Of a DNA stretch of 64,000 bases, positions 9,694 to 18,237 are shown in pieces. Under the pieces are notes generated by a model. It did no database searches and had not been told where the DNA came from. It worked only from the letters and a program-made list of their open reading frames with translations. Origin of the DNA: Brucella gallinifaecis (GTDB lineage Bacteria > Pseudomonadota > Alphaproteobacteria > Rhizobiales > Rhizobiaceae); NCBI RefSeq assembly GCF_006476605.1, contig NZ_ML636803.1, positions 248,001 through 312,000 on the forward strand. Direction: 5' to 3'. The first letter of the stretch is position 1, and every line of letters starts with the position of its first letter. Made by a program: the position numbers and the translations under genes.

Positions 9694-10206
9694 CTATTCA
9701 GCGGCAATCGCAGTGGGCAAACCAGTAAAATTGAGAAGAATATCTTTCAGATCATCTTCATCAACACGTTTTGCCGCCTGAGATGGTGACACCCATTCGC
9801 AAATACGCTGCTCACGTTCAGGCCAATCCTTTGCACGTTCGACACAGAGCAAAGCATAGACAGCCACTGTAAAGTGATTAATGCATTCACGTGGCAGATC
9901 ATTTTTTGAATAGTCAAAACTGCCAATTGGGTGAGGTGACACCTCTCCACGCACGCCGGCCTCTTCATAGGCTTCACGCGCAGCCGTCTGGGCGAGTGTA
10001 CGACCAATTTGTGGCCAACCCTTTGGAATGATCCAGCGCCCCGTACCGCGGCTTGTAATGACAAGAATTTGTAATTCACCGAAATGATAACGGTAAACAA
10101 GTGCTGCAACTTGCTGCAAACGACCAGAAGGCGTCAGAATACGCTTCTCCGTTGCTACAAATTTTTTAGCCTGTGGTTTCACCGCGAAAGTCCTGTCATT
10201 TTCCAT
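9694..10206 (-). CDS. Nudix hydrolase
   Basis: About 170 residues from the ATG at 10206; the frame extends to 10260 but that start is no better supported. Residues about 60-85 carry PKGWP followed by the Nudix core REAYEEAGV. The first Glu of the classical box (G-x5-E) is Arg here, while the metal-binding REUxEExGU part is intact. The PKGxP entry and C-terminal acidic segment resemble the diphosphoinositol/diadenosine polyphosphate hydrolase-like (DIPP) group common in Hyphomicrobiales. Substrate unknown. Next gene upstream on this strand is gpt, 220 bp away, so it is probably a separate unit. Confidence 0.85.
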   Translation of the reverse strand: MENDRTFAVKPQAKKFVATEKRILTPSGRLQQVAALVYRYHFGELQILVITSRGTGRWIIPKGWPQIGRTLAQTAAREAYEEAGVRGEVSPHPIGSFDYSKNDLPRECINHFTVAVYALLCVERAKDWPEREQRICEWVSPSQAAKRVDEDDLKDILLNFTGLPTAIAAE

Positions 10207-10427
10207 ACACAATGGATCGATTCGCCAAAATGACAATGGATATATTCTACAGGACGGCATATCAAAAAGCTAAAAAATGCTTTTATCTTTAAGACCTTAC
10301 TGAAGTTAGCAAACAAAAAACTTTAAATAAAATGCTTTGTGCCAACACCCATATCATTTCGGTTGACTTTCAATATAGTGTGATTGCGGCGATTTTACCA
10401 CCGCAAACACCTTTCATTTATTTTCGT

Positions 10428-10925
10428 TTATCCGCGTTTTCCACCGGCAATCGGTTCCTGATAGGTAAAGCCCATATCCCATGGAAAATAAATCCAGGTA
10501 TCCTGTGAAACTTCTGTAACGAAAGTATCGACAAGTGGCCGGCCTTTCGGCTTGGCATAAACGGTTGCAAAATGCGCCTTTGGCATCATTTCACGAACGA
10601 TCGCAGCCGTTTTTCCTGTATCTGTCAGATCGTCGACAACGATTACGCCTTCGCCATTGTTTTCAAGCAGCGGCGCACTGATTCCCTTAAGCACTTCCAT
10701 TTCGCCTTGCGACGTATAATCATGATAAGAAGCAACACAGACCGTTTCAATCAGGCGGATACCCAGTTCGCGACAAACAATGGCAGCAGGAACCAAACCG
10801 CCACGGGTAATGGCCACAATTGCACGCCATTCACGGTTCATATCAGCAATACGCCAGGCAAGTGCGCGGGCATCACGGTGGAACTGATCCCAGGAAACCG
10901 GGAATGCTTTATCGGGCAACGACAT
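10428..10925 (-). CDS. gpt: Xanthine phosphoribosyltransferase
   Basis: 165 residues, the normal size of Gpt. It makes XMP (and GMP) from xanthine (guanine) and PRPP in purine salvage. The PRPP-binding motif [14 protein letters not shown] is near residues 94-107, [10 protein letters not shown] near 38-47 is the pyrophosphate loop, and the C-terminal WIYFPWD binds the base as in E. coli Gpt. The ATG at 10925 is preferred over the adjacent TTG at 10928; GGAG lies 11 bp upstream. The 320-bp leader contains unusual inverted repeats, described separately. Confidence 0.93.
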   Translation of the reverse strand: MSLPDKAFPVSWDQFHRDARALAWRIADMNREWRAIVAITRGGLVPAAIVCRELGIRLIETVCVASYHDYTSQGEMEVLKGISAPLLENNGEGVIVVDDLTDTGKTAAIVREMMPKAHFATVYAKPKGRPLVDTFVTEVSQDTWIYFPWDMGFTYQEPIAGGKRG

Positions 10926-11249
10926 CAAAACGCTCCATGGTAATCCGGCTATGACCGGATCAATAAAACCAAAAATGCGCGATGACGGATGCCATTCGCG
11001 CTGAACTGTATGGATCTGCTGCTTTCCTTAATGCGCGCACAGCATCATATGCATGCAGCACAAAAACAAAAGGCTCTCCGACCGGCACAGTCAGCGCCGG
11101 GTGATGCTGATAACCGCAAAAATACCTGTAACGCAAGAGCCGTGTGAGGTGGCTGGGCAGTCAAGAAAGATTTAGCGCTCATAAGCAGCTAAAAACGCAA
11201 CTAAAAACATTCTGCCCATTTCATTTCACCAGACGGCACAAATGATATT
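10926..11249 (-). other. Structured leader of gpt with an unassigned 58-codon frame
   Basis: No recognised gene. Read on the minus strand towards gpt, it holds GGCTCT (11141-11136) pairing with AGAGCC (11077-11072) just before TTTTGTTTTT, an internal CCGGC/GCCGG hairpin, and CAGCATCA (11109-11102) able to pair with TGATGCTG (11047-11040), so pairings compete. A minus frame without ATG runs from TTG 11136 to a stop at 10960; its 58 codons (starting LRYRYFCGYQ) lack a ribosome-binding site. It could be a terminator of the Usp gene, a small RNA, an attenuator for gpt, or a gene remnant. Confidence 0.35.
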
Positions 11250-12095
11250 TTAGCGGGAAAAAAGTGTCAGGATCGGCAGATCATTCAGCATGGAACGAGT
11301 AACCCCGCCAAATACCAGTTCACGAAGACGCGACCGGCTATATGCGCCCATGACAAGCAGATCAGCGCGCTGGGCAATAATATGTTCACGAAGAACATCC
11401 TGCGCATTACGGTTATTGGATGCAAGTGGCACAAGACTGACATTCACATCATGACGTGACAAGGCTTCAGCCAGTTCACTACCAGCCAGCGCCTCATCTT
11501 CTCCCTCACGCTCAGGAGGGTCGATCCAGACAAGTTCTGTCCGGGTTGCAATTTTCATGAGTGGCAAAGCATCAAACGCAGCGCGAGCTGCTTCGCGCTT
11601 ACCATTATATGCAACCACAATACGATCGATAGATTCGAGCGGAAGCACCGGCGCATAAGGCGCCAACAGAACCGGGCAACTGGAATTAAATACCAGTGTA
11701 TCGGCTGTTTCATCATTGGTTGCAGGATCATCAGGGTCTGGCTGCCCAGCCACCAGCAATTCGGCTCCAAGACATAAACTCAGCACGCCATCTGCGGCTG
11801 TGCCTGTTTCCGAACGTATTATGCGGAACTCAGAATTGATCCCCTGACGGCGCATTTCTTCTTCAAAATGCTGCTTCAGGCGCTCCGACAGCTCTTTATG
11901 CTGCTTGTCGTGCAGCTCAAACATACCGGGATCAATAAATCCGTTAGGATCCGCATAAACGATAGGAGAGGGAACAGAATAAACGCCTATGACATGAATA
12001 TCCGGAGTTTTTCGACTCAAAAGAGTAACTGCCGTCAGAACACGATTCAGTTCCGCTTCACTACGGGAGTAAGCCACCACCGTCTTATAGGGCAT
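11250..12095 (-). CDS. Tandem universal stress protein (two UspA domains)
   Basis: 281 residues, twice the length of a single Usp domain. The first domain spans about 1-145 and the second about 150-281; the second ends with the nucleotide-binding-loop-like VMGAYSRSRLRELVFGGVTRSML, close to the G-2x-G-9x-G(S/T) motif of ATP-binding Usp proteins. The first domain has a degenerate loop, so only one ATP site is expected. AAGGAG lies 7 bp before the ATG. Cytoplasmic; associated in other bacteria with stress and stationary phase survival. Transcribed towards gpt but separated from it by 320 bp. Confidence 0.88.
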   Translation of the reverse strand: MPYKTVVAYSRSEAELNRVLTAVTLLSRKTPDIHVIGVYSVPSPIVYADPNGFIDPGMFELHDKQHKELSERLKQHFEEEMRRQGINSEFRIIRSETGTAADGVLSLCLGAELLVAGQPDPDDPATNDETADTLVFNSSCPVLLAPYAPVLPLESIDRIVVAYNGKREAARAAFDALPLMKIATRTELVWIDPPEREGEDEALAGSELAEALSRHDVNVSLVPLASNNRNAQDVLREHIIAQRADLLVMGAYSRSRLRELVFGGVTRSMLNDLPILTLFSR

Positions 12096-12165
12096 CTCAG
12101 TTCTCCTTCCGTCTATATTTCCATTCTATCATATGATGAATTCTAAGCTGAGATAAATTGAAAAA

Positions 12166-12924
12166 TTAAGCTGCGCCCTGCTTTTGTAATTGAGCAATCA
12201 TCCCTTCAATTGCACTCACAGCCCTATCAATTTTTACCTCATCACTGCCACGAACAACCAGCTCTGTACTGAACCGGCCATTTTCAAATTTTGGATAGGA
12301 TCCAATGATCGTTTCCGGGTTTTCTTTCTGGATTTCTGCAAGTGGCGCACCAATAACACCCTCGCCAAACTGACAGCGCACAGCCTTCGACAAAAGTTTA
12401 CGCCCTGTTTTCAACGTGGGCAGAATATTATCAAGCATGGCCTGAAAAACCGATGGAACTCCCGCCATCACATAGACATTGCCAATATGAAAACCGGGTG
12501 CAGCGGATACCGGATTCTCAATATGCTCAGCCCCCTGCGGCATGCGTGCCATGCGCTTTCGTGAATCGGTAAATTCAAGGTCTCGCTTTGCATAATTTTC
12601 AGCCAGCAACTGCATGGCTTTTTCATCATAAATGCAAGGCACTTCGAAAGCGCGTGACACAGCATCGGCGGTAATATCATCATGCGTAGGCCCAATTCCA
12701 CCCGAGGTGAAAACATACTCATGGCCTGAGCGTAAAGCATTAAGTGCTGCAACAATGGCATCTTCATCATCAGGCACAATACGCACTTCTTTGAGATCAA
12801 TACCGGCAGCCGTCAAAACATCGGCCAGATGACTGATATTCTTATCCTTTGTACGACCGGAAAGAAGTTCATCACCTATAGCAAGCATTGCAGCCGTCAC
12901 GGTCTGCTGCGGGATATTCGTCAT
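12166..12924 (-). CDS. CinA/MoaB-like molybdopterin-binding domain protein
   Basis: 252 residues from the ATG at 12924, chosen for GGAG 7 bp upstream; the open frame continues to 12966 without a start signal. The protein is a single MoCF-binding (MoaB/MogA-like) domain: AIGDELLSGRTKDKN at the N-terminus and FTSGGIGPTHDD near residues 70-81 are the family motifs, and GVP near 155 follows. It corresponds to the N-terminal half of CinA without the nicotinamide-nucleotide deamidase domain. The exact role is unsettled; a nucleotide pyrophosphatase activity is known for some CinA-type domains. Confidence 0.85.
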   Translation of the reverse strand: MTNIPQQTVTAAMLAIGDELLSGRTKDKNISHLADVLTAAGIDLKEVRIVPDDEDAIVAALNALRSGHEYVFTSGGIGPTHDDITADAVSRAFEVPCIYDEKAMQLLAENYAKRDLEFTDSRKRMARMPQGAEHIENPVSAAPGFHIGNVYVMAGVPSVFQAMLDNILPTLKTGRKLLSKAVRCQFGEGVIGAPLAEIQKENPETIIGSYPKFENGRFSTELVVRGSDEVKIDRAVSAIEGMIAQLQKQGAA

Positions 12925-13107
12925 GCCCGGACTCCATTGTGTATATGCATAGTTAATCCCCGGCATAAGGATGCTGCAACTGATTTTATGTATTTTTGAA
13001 ATTGGAAGACAGCCGTGAGATTATCCACTATCATCTAAACCAGTTGTTACAACTGCTCAAAACAGCTTGAATTTGCTCCACAAATCATGACATAGAAAAG
13101 TCCTGCT

Positions 13108-13193
13108 GCGGTCGTGGCGAAATTGGTATACGCAACGGACTTAAAATCCGTCGCCTTTTAGGCTTGCGGGTTCAAGTCCCGCCGACCGCACCA
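13108..13193 (+). tRNA. tRNA-Leu (anticodon UAA)
   Basis: 86 nt with encoded CCA. The acceptor stem GCGGTCG/CGACCGC pairs fully, the anticodon stem ACGGA/TCCGT encloses CTTAAAA, giving anticodon TAA, and a long variable arm (class II) precedes the T arm GCGGG-TTCAAGT-CCCGC. A weak promoter (TTGAAT at 13068, CATAGA at 13092) lies immediately upstream. Confidence 0.97.
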
Positions 13194-13293
13194 CCTGTCC
13201 TCTCAAAAAAACACAACTGTTTTACTCATGTATTTTTTATGTTTCGTGCTTGTTTGCAGCATGAAAGCCATGTAGCCATGCGCAAATATTTTT

Positions 13294-14571
13294 ATGGATG
13301 CAGAAAGCCAACCGATGACCGCCTTCGTTAAAGCCGTAGTGCAAGCTGAAACTTCCATGCGAGCACTCTTCCCTGAGACACCATTGCAGCGCAATGACTA
13401 TCTTTCTCGTAAATACGGTGCGGAAGTCTGGCTCAAGCGTGAAGACCTGACCCCGGTGCGCTCTTATAAAATACGCGGTGCTTTCAATTTCATTTCACGC
13501 GCAGTAAAAACTGCCGATGAAAATGCCGTCTTTGTATGCGCTTCTGCTGGCAATCATGCGCAGGGTTTTGCCTTCGCCTGTCGGTATTTTGGTCGCAAGG
13601 GCGTGGTTTTCATGCCCGTGACAACGCCACAGCAAAAAATTGATAAAACCCGTGCCTTCGGTGCAGAATTTATCGAAATCAGGCTTGTCGGTGACATTTT
13701 CGATGTCTGCTACGCTGCATCGCAGGAGTTTGCCGCAGAGAATGGCGGTGTCATGGTACCGCCATTTGATCATCAGGGCATCATTGAAGGGCAGGCGACA
13801 GTTGCGCTTGAAATCGAACGGCAATTGCCGGATGGCAAAAAGCCGGATTATGTCTTTCTGCCTGTCGGTGGCGGCGGCCTGTCTGCGGGTGTTACACAAT
13901 ATTTCGATGGCCTTGGCTGGACAATTGCCTATCGCTTTATCGAACCACAAGGAGCTGCAAGCCTGAAAGGTAGCCTTGAAGCAGGCAAGAGGATCAAGCT
14001 GGGACAAGTCGATAATTTTGTCGATGGTGCTGCGGTTGCAGAAATTGGTAAGGAAAACTTCAAACTTCTCAAAGGCTTCGACAAGGATACTGTCATTACG
14101 GTTCCGGAAAACCGCCTATGCTCAACCATGATAGAAATGCTGAATATAGAAGGTGTTGTTTTAGAACCTGCCGGTGCGCTCGGTATTGATGCGCTCAAGG
14201 ATTTCAAGAAAAGCGAACTCAAAGGCAAGCGTATTGTCATTGTCGTATCCGGCGGTAATTTCGACTTTGAACGCCTGCCAGATGTAAAAGAACGTGCCCT
14301 TCGCTATGAAGGACTCAAGAAATATTTCATTTTCCGCTTCCCGCAGCGCCCCGGTGCACTGCGCTCATTTCTTGATCTGCTGGGGCCGGAAGATGACGTT
14401 GCCCGCTTTGAATATCTGAAAAAATCTGCACGAAATTTTGGTTCCGTTCTGATTGGTATTGAAACAAAGAATGCCGCGAATTTCAAAATTCTTGAAAAGA
14501 AGTTTGCTGAAGCAGGATGGGCCTATCAGGATATTACTGACAATCAGGTACTTGCCGATTTCATTATCTGA
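13294..14571 (+). CDS. ilvA: Threonine ammonia-lyase (threonine dehydratase), biosynthetic type
   Basis: 425 residues. It deaminates threonine to 2-oxobutanoate, the first step of isoleucine synthesis, with pyridoxal phosphate. Lys59 in SYKIRGAFN is the Schiff-base lysine, and GGGGLSAG near 192 binds the cofactor phosphate. After about residue 335 there is one ACT-like regulatory domain (FIFRFPQRPGALRSFL), so it is the shorter one-ACT form rather than the 514-residue E. coli IlvA with two; feedback by isoleucine is expected. The first ATG (13294) lacks a clear ribosome-binding site; an in-frame ATG at 13315 is possible. It follows tRNA-Leu by 100 bp. Confidence 0.93.
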   Translation: MDAESQPMTAFVKAVVQAETSMRALFPETPLQRNDYLSRKYGAEVWLKREDLTPVRSYKIRGAFNFISRAVKTADENAVFVCASAGNHAQGFAFACRYFGRKGVVFMPVTTPQQKIDKTRAFGAEFIEIRLVGDIFDVCYAASQEFAAENGGVMVPPFDHQGIIEGQATVALEIERQLPDGKKPDYVFLPVGGGGLSAGVTQYFDGLGWTIAYRFIEPQGAASLKGSLEAGKRIKLGQVDNFVDGAAVAEIGKENFKLLKGFDKDTVITVPENRLCSTMIEMLNIEGVVLEPAGALGIDALKDFKKSELKGKRIVIVVSGGNFDFERLPDVKERALRYEGLKKYFIFRFPQRPGALRSFLDLLGPEDDVARFEYLKKSARNFGSVLIGIETKNAANFKILEKKFAEAGWAYQDITDNQVLADFII

Positions 14572-14868
14572 TTAAGCCAAAGACAAATTTAATTTGATTT
14601 TTTGGGCAAAACACCCCATATGGCGGTTCAGGCGCATGGGCTGAATAATTTCAGCCTTCCCGGAATCGGACTTGTTGCGTCTCGCCTCTTGCAGTCAAAA
14701 TGGTTTGGCAGCAGGGGAGACCCGACTGGTTTCGGGCACGGCAGCGCAAGTCGACCGGATTATCCGGCGTCCCGTCGTACATTCACGAAATTCCCGTTCG
14801 GCAAGTTGCGCTTGCCCGAAGTTTTTAAAGTGGACCGCAACCATGTGGTGCCGCCGAAAGAGTTTAAA
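14572..14868 (+). other. Long leader of the DEAD-box helicase gene
   Basis: About 300 bp between ilvA and the helicase. A weak AT-rich hairpin (CAAAT-TTA-ATTTG then TTTTTT, 14585-14602) may end ilvA. GGCTGAA-TAAT-TTCAGCC (14639-14656) is a perfect 7-bp hairpin. The helicase frame stays open back to 14602, and a second frame of 66 codons (14672-14872) stops with TGA overlapping the proposed helicase TTG. Sequence here does not resemble the helicase family N-terminus, so I treat it as untranslated or as coding for a short leader. Confidence 0.4.
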
Positions 14869-16278
14869 TTGACCACTGAAATTATTGGTGAAAATATTGG
14901 CGGCTTTGCTGCCCTTGGTATTACCGGCGTATTGCTCAAAGGTGTTGAAGCTGCCGGTATGACCGAGCCAAAACCGATCCAGACACAGGCTATTCCGCAT
15001 CAGCTGGAAGGCCGTGATATTCTGGGAATCGCGCAGACAGGTTCCGGCAAGACCGCTGCATTCAGCCTGCCGATCCTGCAGAAAATCATTGCCCTTGGTG
15101 ACAAGCGCAAGGGCAAAACTGCACGCGCATTGATTCTCGCACCAACCCGCGAACTGGCTGTACAGATCGAGGAAACCATCCGCACTGTTGCCAAACAGGC
15201 GCATATCTCCACAGCACTTATTCTCGGCGGCGTATCGCGTTTGAGCCAGATCAAGCGCATGCAGGGTGGCGTAGATGTTCTCATTGCAACACCGGGTCGT
15301 CTGACTGATCTTGTGCGCGAAAACTGTGTTGATTTGTCCGAAACACGCTGGCTGGTTCTCGATGAAGCAGACCGTATGCTCGACATGGGCTTCATCAATG
15401 ATGTGAAGCGCATTGCCAAGGGCACACATAAGAACCGTCAAACTGCACTTTTCTCGGCAACCATGCCAAAGGAAATCGCTGCACTGGCGCAGAGCCTGCT
15501 TCGCGATCCTGTACGCGTTGAAGTTGCACCTCAGGGTACGACTGCTGCAGAAATTACACAGGTCGTACATCCTGTCCCAACCAAGGAAAAGCGTCGTCTT
15601 CTCTCCGGTCTTCTGGGCGACAAGGGCATGAAATCGGTTATCGTCTTCACCCGCACCAAGCACGGCGCGGATGCGGTTGTTCGTCATCTCGAACGCGATG
15701 GCTTCGATGTTGCTGCAATCCATGGAAACAAATCGCAAAACGCCCGTCAGCGTGCGCTAAACGGCTTCCGTGATGGTACATTACGCATTCTGGTTGCGAC
15801 AGATATTGCTGCACGCGGTATTGACGTTCCGGGCATCAGCCATGTTGTTAATTACGATTTACCGGATGAGCCTGAAACCTATGTGCACCGCATTGGCCGT
15901 ACCGGCCGTAACGGCGCAACTGGCGCTTCGATCACCCTTTACGATGCAGCAACAGAAGATTCGAAGCTGCGTGCTGTTGAACGCGTGACGCGCAACAAGC
16001 TGACCATCAAGGAAGCTCCAGTCAAGCTTGCGCCAGCACCGGCTCCAAAATTCGATGATGCGGAAGACAGACCACGTTCGGATCGCAAGCCGGGTTCGCA
16101 TTCTGTGCCACAGAAGCATCGCCGTCCAGCAAACAAAATGGCAAAGTCTGGCGAGCATCGCTCTGGCCAAAGTTCCCAAGGGGCAAAGCCAGTAGGTGGA
16201 GAAGGTGCTGCGAAGCCAAAGCGTCCATTCCATCGCAAGCGTCGCCCCGGCGGCGGTGGCGGCCAGCGCGCTGCGTAA
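14869..16278 (+). CDS. DEAD-box ATP-dependent RNA helicase (RhlE-like)
   Basis: 469 residues from the TTG at 14869 (TTEIIGENIGGFAALG), which places the Q-motif (PIQTQAIP) at its usual distance from the N-terminus; GAAAGAG lies 6 bp upstream. The frame is open to an ATG at 14602, which would add 89 residues of no recognisable family. Motifs: AQTGSGKT 55-62, PTRELA about 100, DEAD 165-168, SAT 196-198, HRIGRTGR 340-347. The tail after about 395 is basic and Pro/Gly rich (KRRPGGGGG), typical of RNA-binding extensions. RNA unwinding in ribosome assembly or RNA turnover is expected. A strong terminator follows. Confidence 0.9.
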   Translation: MTTEIIGENIGGFAALGITGVLLKGVEAAGMTEPKPIQTQAIPHQLEGRDILGIAQTGSGKTAAFSLPILQKIIALGDKRKGKTARALILAPTRELAVQIEETIRTVAKQAHISTALILGGVSRLSQIKRMQGGVDVLIATPGRLTDLVRENCVDLSETRWLVLDEADRMLDMGFINDVKRIAKGTHKNRQTALFSATMPKEIAALAQSLLRDPVRVEVAPQGTTAAEITQVVHPVPTKEKRRLLSGLLGDKGMKSVIVFTRTKHGADAVVRHLERDGFDVAAIHGNKSQNARQRALNGFRDGTLRILVATDIAARGIDVPGISHVVNYDLPDEPETYVHRIGRTGRNGATGASITLYDAATEDSKLRAVERVTRNKLTIKEAPVKLAPAPAPKFDDAEDRPRSDRKPGSHSVPQKHRRPANKMAKSGEHRSGQSSQGAKPVGGEGAAKPKRPFHRKRRPGGGGGQRAA

Positions 16279-16300
16279 TATGTCAGAATGACGTTTCATT

Positions 16301-16328
16301 TAAACCGCCCTGTTTAGGGCGGTTTTTT
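16301..16328 (+). terminator. Rho-independent terminator of the helicase gene
   Basis: ACCGCCCT (16304-16311) and AGGGCGGT (16316-16323) form an 8-bp GC-rich stem with a GTTT loop, followed by TTTTTT. It lies about 25 bp after the stop codon. Confidence 0.92.
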
Positions 16329-16445
16329 CGTTTTTATAGGAATAACTAGTTCGCAATTGCAGTTTCACTTGGAAAATTATTCCCCGCTTGCTTGAAGAAC
16401 TTCATGCTTCCACATAGTTTCCTCTCAACAGAAGGAACTGAAGCC

Positions 16446-17474
16446 ATGCTCAATTCAGCGCTCGATGCTATCGGCAATACACCACTGATCCGCTTGAAAA
16501 AGGCTTCTGATATCACAGGCTGCGAGATCTACGGCAAGGCGGAGTTTCTCAATCCCGGACAATCAGTTAAAGACCGCGCAGCACTTTATATTATCCGTGA
16601 TGCTGAAAAGCGCGGACTTTTGAAACCCGGCGGGGTTATCGTTGAAGGTACTGCAGGAAACACTGGAATCGGACTGACATTTGTTGCAAAGGCGCTTGGC
16701 TATCGCACCGTGATTGTCATCCCTGAAACGCAAAGTCAGGAAAAAAAGGATGCGCTGCGCCTTCTGGGTGCTGAATTGATCGAAGTGCCAGCCGCCCCTT
16801 ATAGCAATCCAAACAACTATGTTCGACTGTCCGGTCGCCTTGCCGAGCAACTTGCCAAATCCGAACCCAATGGCGCAATCTGGGCCAATCAGTTCGATAA
16901 TATTGCCAATCGCGTCGCGCATATAGAAACCACAGCACAGGAAATCTGGCGTGACACAAACGGCAAAGTTGATGGCTTTGTTTCGGCTGTAGGCTCAGGT
17001 GGTACGCTCGCAGGCACCGCATTGGGCCTGAAAGACAAGAATGCTGATATTAAAATCGCACTTGCTGATCCGCATGGCGCAGCACTCCATTCCTTCTACA
17101 CCACAGGCGAATTAAAATCTGAAGGTGATTCCATCACGGAAGGCATCGGGCAGGGGCGTATCACGGCCAATCTCGAAGGCTTTTCACCTGATTTTTCCTA
17201 TTCAATTGGCGATGCAGACGCACTCGATATTCTGTTTGATCTGGTGCAGGAGGAGGGGCTTTGCCTGGGTGGTTCATCCGGTATCAATATTGCCGGTGCA
17301 ATCCGTCTTGCAAAAGACCTTGGGTCGGGGCACACCATCGTGACCGTGCTTTGTGACTATGGTAATCGTTACCAGTCCAAGCTGTTTAATCCAGCTTTCC
17401 TGCGTGGCAAAGATTTGCCTGTACCGGGCTGGCTGGAAACGAAAACTGAAATTCACATTCCGTACGAGGGATAA
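16446..17474 (+). CDS. cysK: Cysteine synthase A (O-acetylserine sulfhydrylase)
   Basis: 342 residues. It makes cysteine from O-acetylserine and sulfide with pyridoxal phosphate. Lys42 in NPGQSVKDRAA is the cofactor lysine and EGTAGNTG (67-74) replaces the EPTSGNTG loop of E. coli CysK; the EGTAGNTG form is the variant found in many Hyphomicrobiales. The ATG at 16446 is preceded by AGAAGGA; the frame is open to a TTG at 16392. It is the first gene of a tight four-gene operon (2-bp gap to alaX, then sseA, then a GNAT gene), linking cysteine synthesis, sulfur transfer and tRNA proofreading. Confidence 0.92.
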   Translation: MLNSALDAIGNTPLIRLKKASDITGCEIYGKAEFLNPGQSVKDRAALYIIRDAEKRGLLKPGGVIVEGTAGNTGIGLTFVAKALGYRTVIVIPETQSQEKKDALRLLGAELIEVPAAPYSNPNNYVRLSGRLAEQLAKSEPNGAIWANQFDNIANRVAHIETTAQEIWRDTNGKVDGFVSAVGSGGTLAGTALGLKDKNADIKIALADPHGAALHSFYTTGELKSEGDSITEGIGQGRITANLEGFSPDFSYSIGDADALDILFDLVQEEGLCLGGSSGINIAGAIRLAKDLGSGHTIVTVLCDYGNRYQSKLFNPAFLRGKDLPVPGWLETKTEIHIPYEG

Positions 17475-17476
17475 TC

Positions 17477-18220
17477 ATGGCATACGAGACTGAAGCGCTG
17501 TTTCGCGAAGATGCATATCTTAAAAGCGCTCACGGTTTGGTCGTGGCTGTGACAGACACCGGCGGGATTATTCTTGATCAGACCAATTTTTACGCCACTT
17601 CCGGCGGACAGCCGGGCGATACCGGATATTTTGAACGAGCTGACGGTTCACGCATTGAAATTGCAACAACCATTACCGGTGAGAACAAAAACGAAATCGT
17701 CCATGTGCCAGCCGAGGGGCAGGCGGTACCTGCTATTGGCGAAAAGCTTGCGCTGCATATCAATTGGCAACGCCGTTATAAATTGATGCGTATGCATACA
17801 GCCTGCCATCTGCTTTCTGTCGCATGCCCGTTTCCAATTACCGGCGCTTCGGTTGGCGAAGAGGAAAGCCGTGTGGATTTTGATCTGCCGGATGCGAATT
17901 ACACCAAAGAATTCGTTACCGAAAAACTCAATGCCATGGTGAAAGCCAATGATCCCGTTGCACTGCGCTGGATCAGCGACGAAGAATTTCTGGCCAATCC
18001 TGATATTGTGAAGTCAAAGAACGTGCGTCCGCCAGTTGGTGCAGGGCGCCTACGCCTCGTGATCATTGGTGAAAATGGTTGTGTGGATTCGCAACCTTGC
18101 GGCGGAACACACGTTTCTACCACGCAGGAAGTGGGAGAAATCCACATTGGCAAGATCGAAAAGAAGGGCAAGGAAAATCGCCGCTTTCGCATTCGATTTG
18201 GCAACGCACCGCAAGTTTGA
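17477..18220 (+). CDS. AlaX-type alanyl-tRNA editing protein
   Basis: 247 residues. A free-standing relative of the AlaRS editing domain that hydrolyses Ser-tRNA(Ala) or Gly-tRNA(Ala). The zinc ligands are visible: His107-x3-His111 (HTACH) and Cys208-x3-His212 (CGGTH). FYATSGGQPGDTG near 36-48 is the N-terminal glycine-rich element of the AlaX/AlaRS family, and its presence fits the medium-length AlaX-M class. It starts 2 bp after cysK and ends 17 bp before sseA, so it is cotranscribed with sulfur genes. Confidence 0.93.
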   Translation: MAYETEALFREDAYLKSAHGLVVAVTDTGGIILDQTNFYATSGGQPGDTGYFERADGSRIEIATTITGENKNEIVHVPAEGQAVPAIGEKLALHINWQRRYKLMRMHTACHLLSVACPFPITGASVGEEESRVDFDLPDANYTKEFVTEKLNAMVKANDPVALRWISDEEFLANPDIVKSKNVRPPVGAGRLRLVIIGENGCVDSQPCGGTHVSTTQEVGEIHIGKIEKKGKENRRFRIRFGNAPQV

Positions 18221-18237
18221 GAATTTCAGGAGCAATC

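Noticed and set aside
14695-15738. 347-codon frame opposite the helicase
   Set aside because: Antisense to conserved helicase motifs; Cys/Asn/Phe-rich shadow composition.
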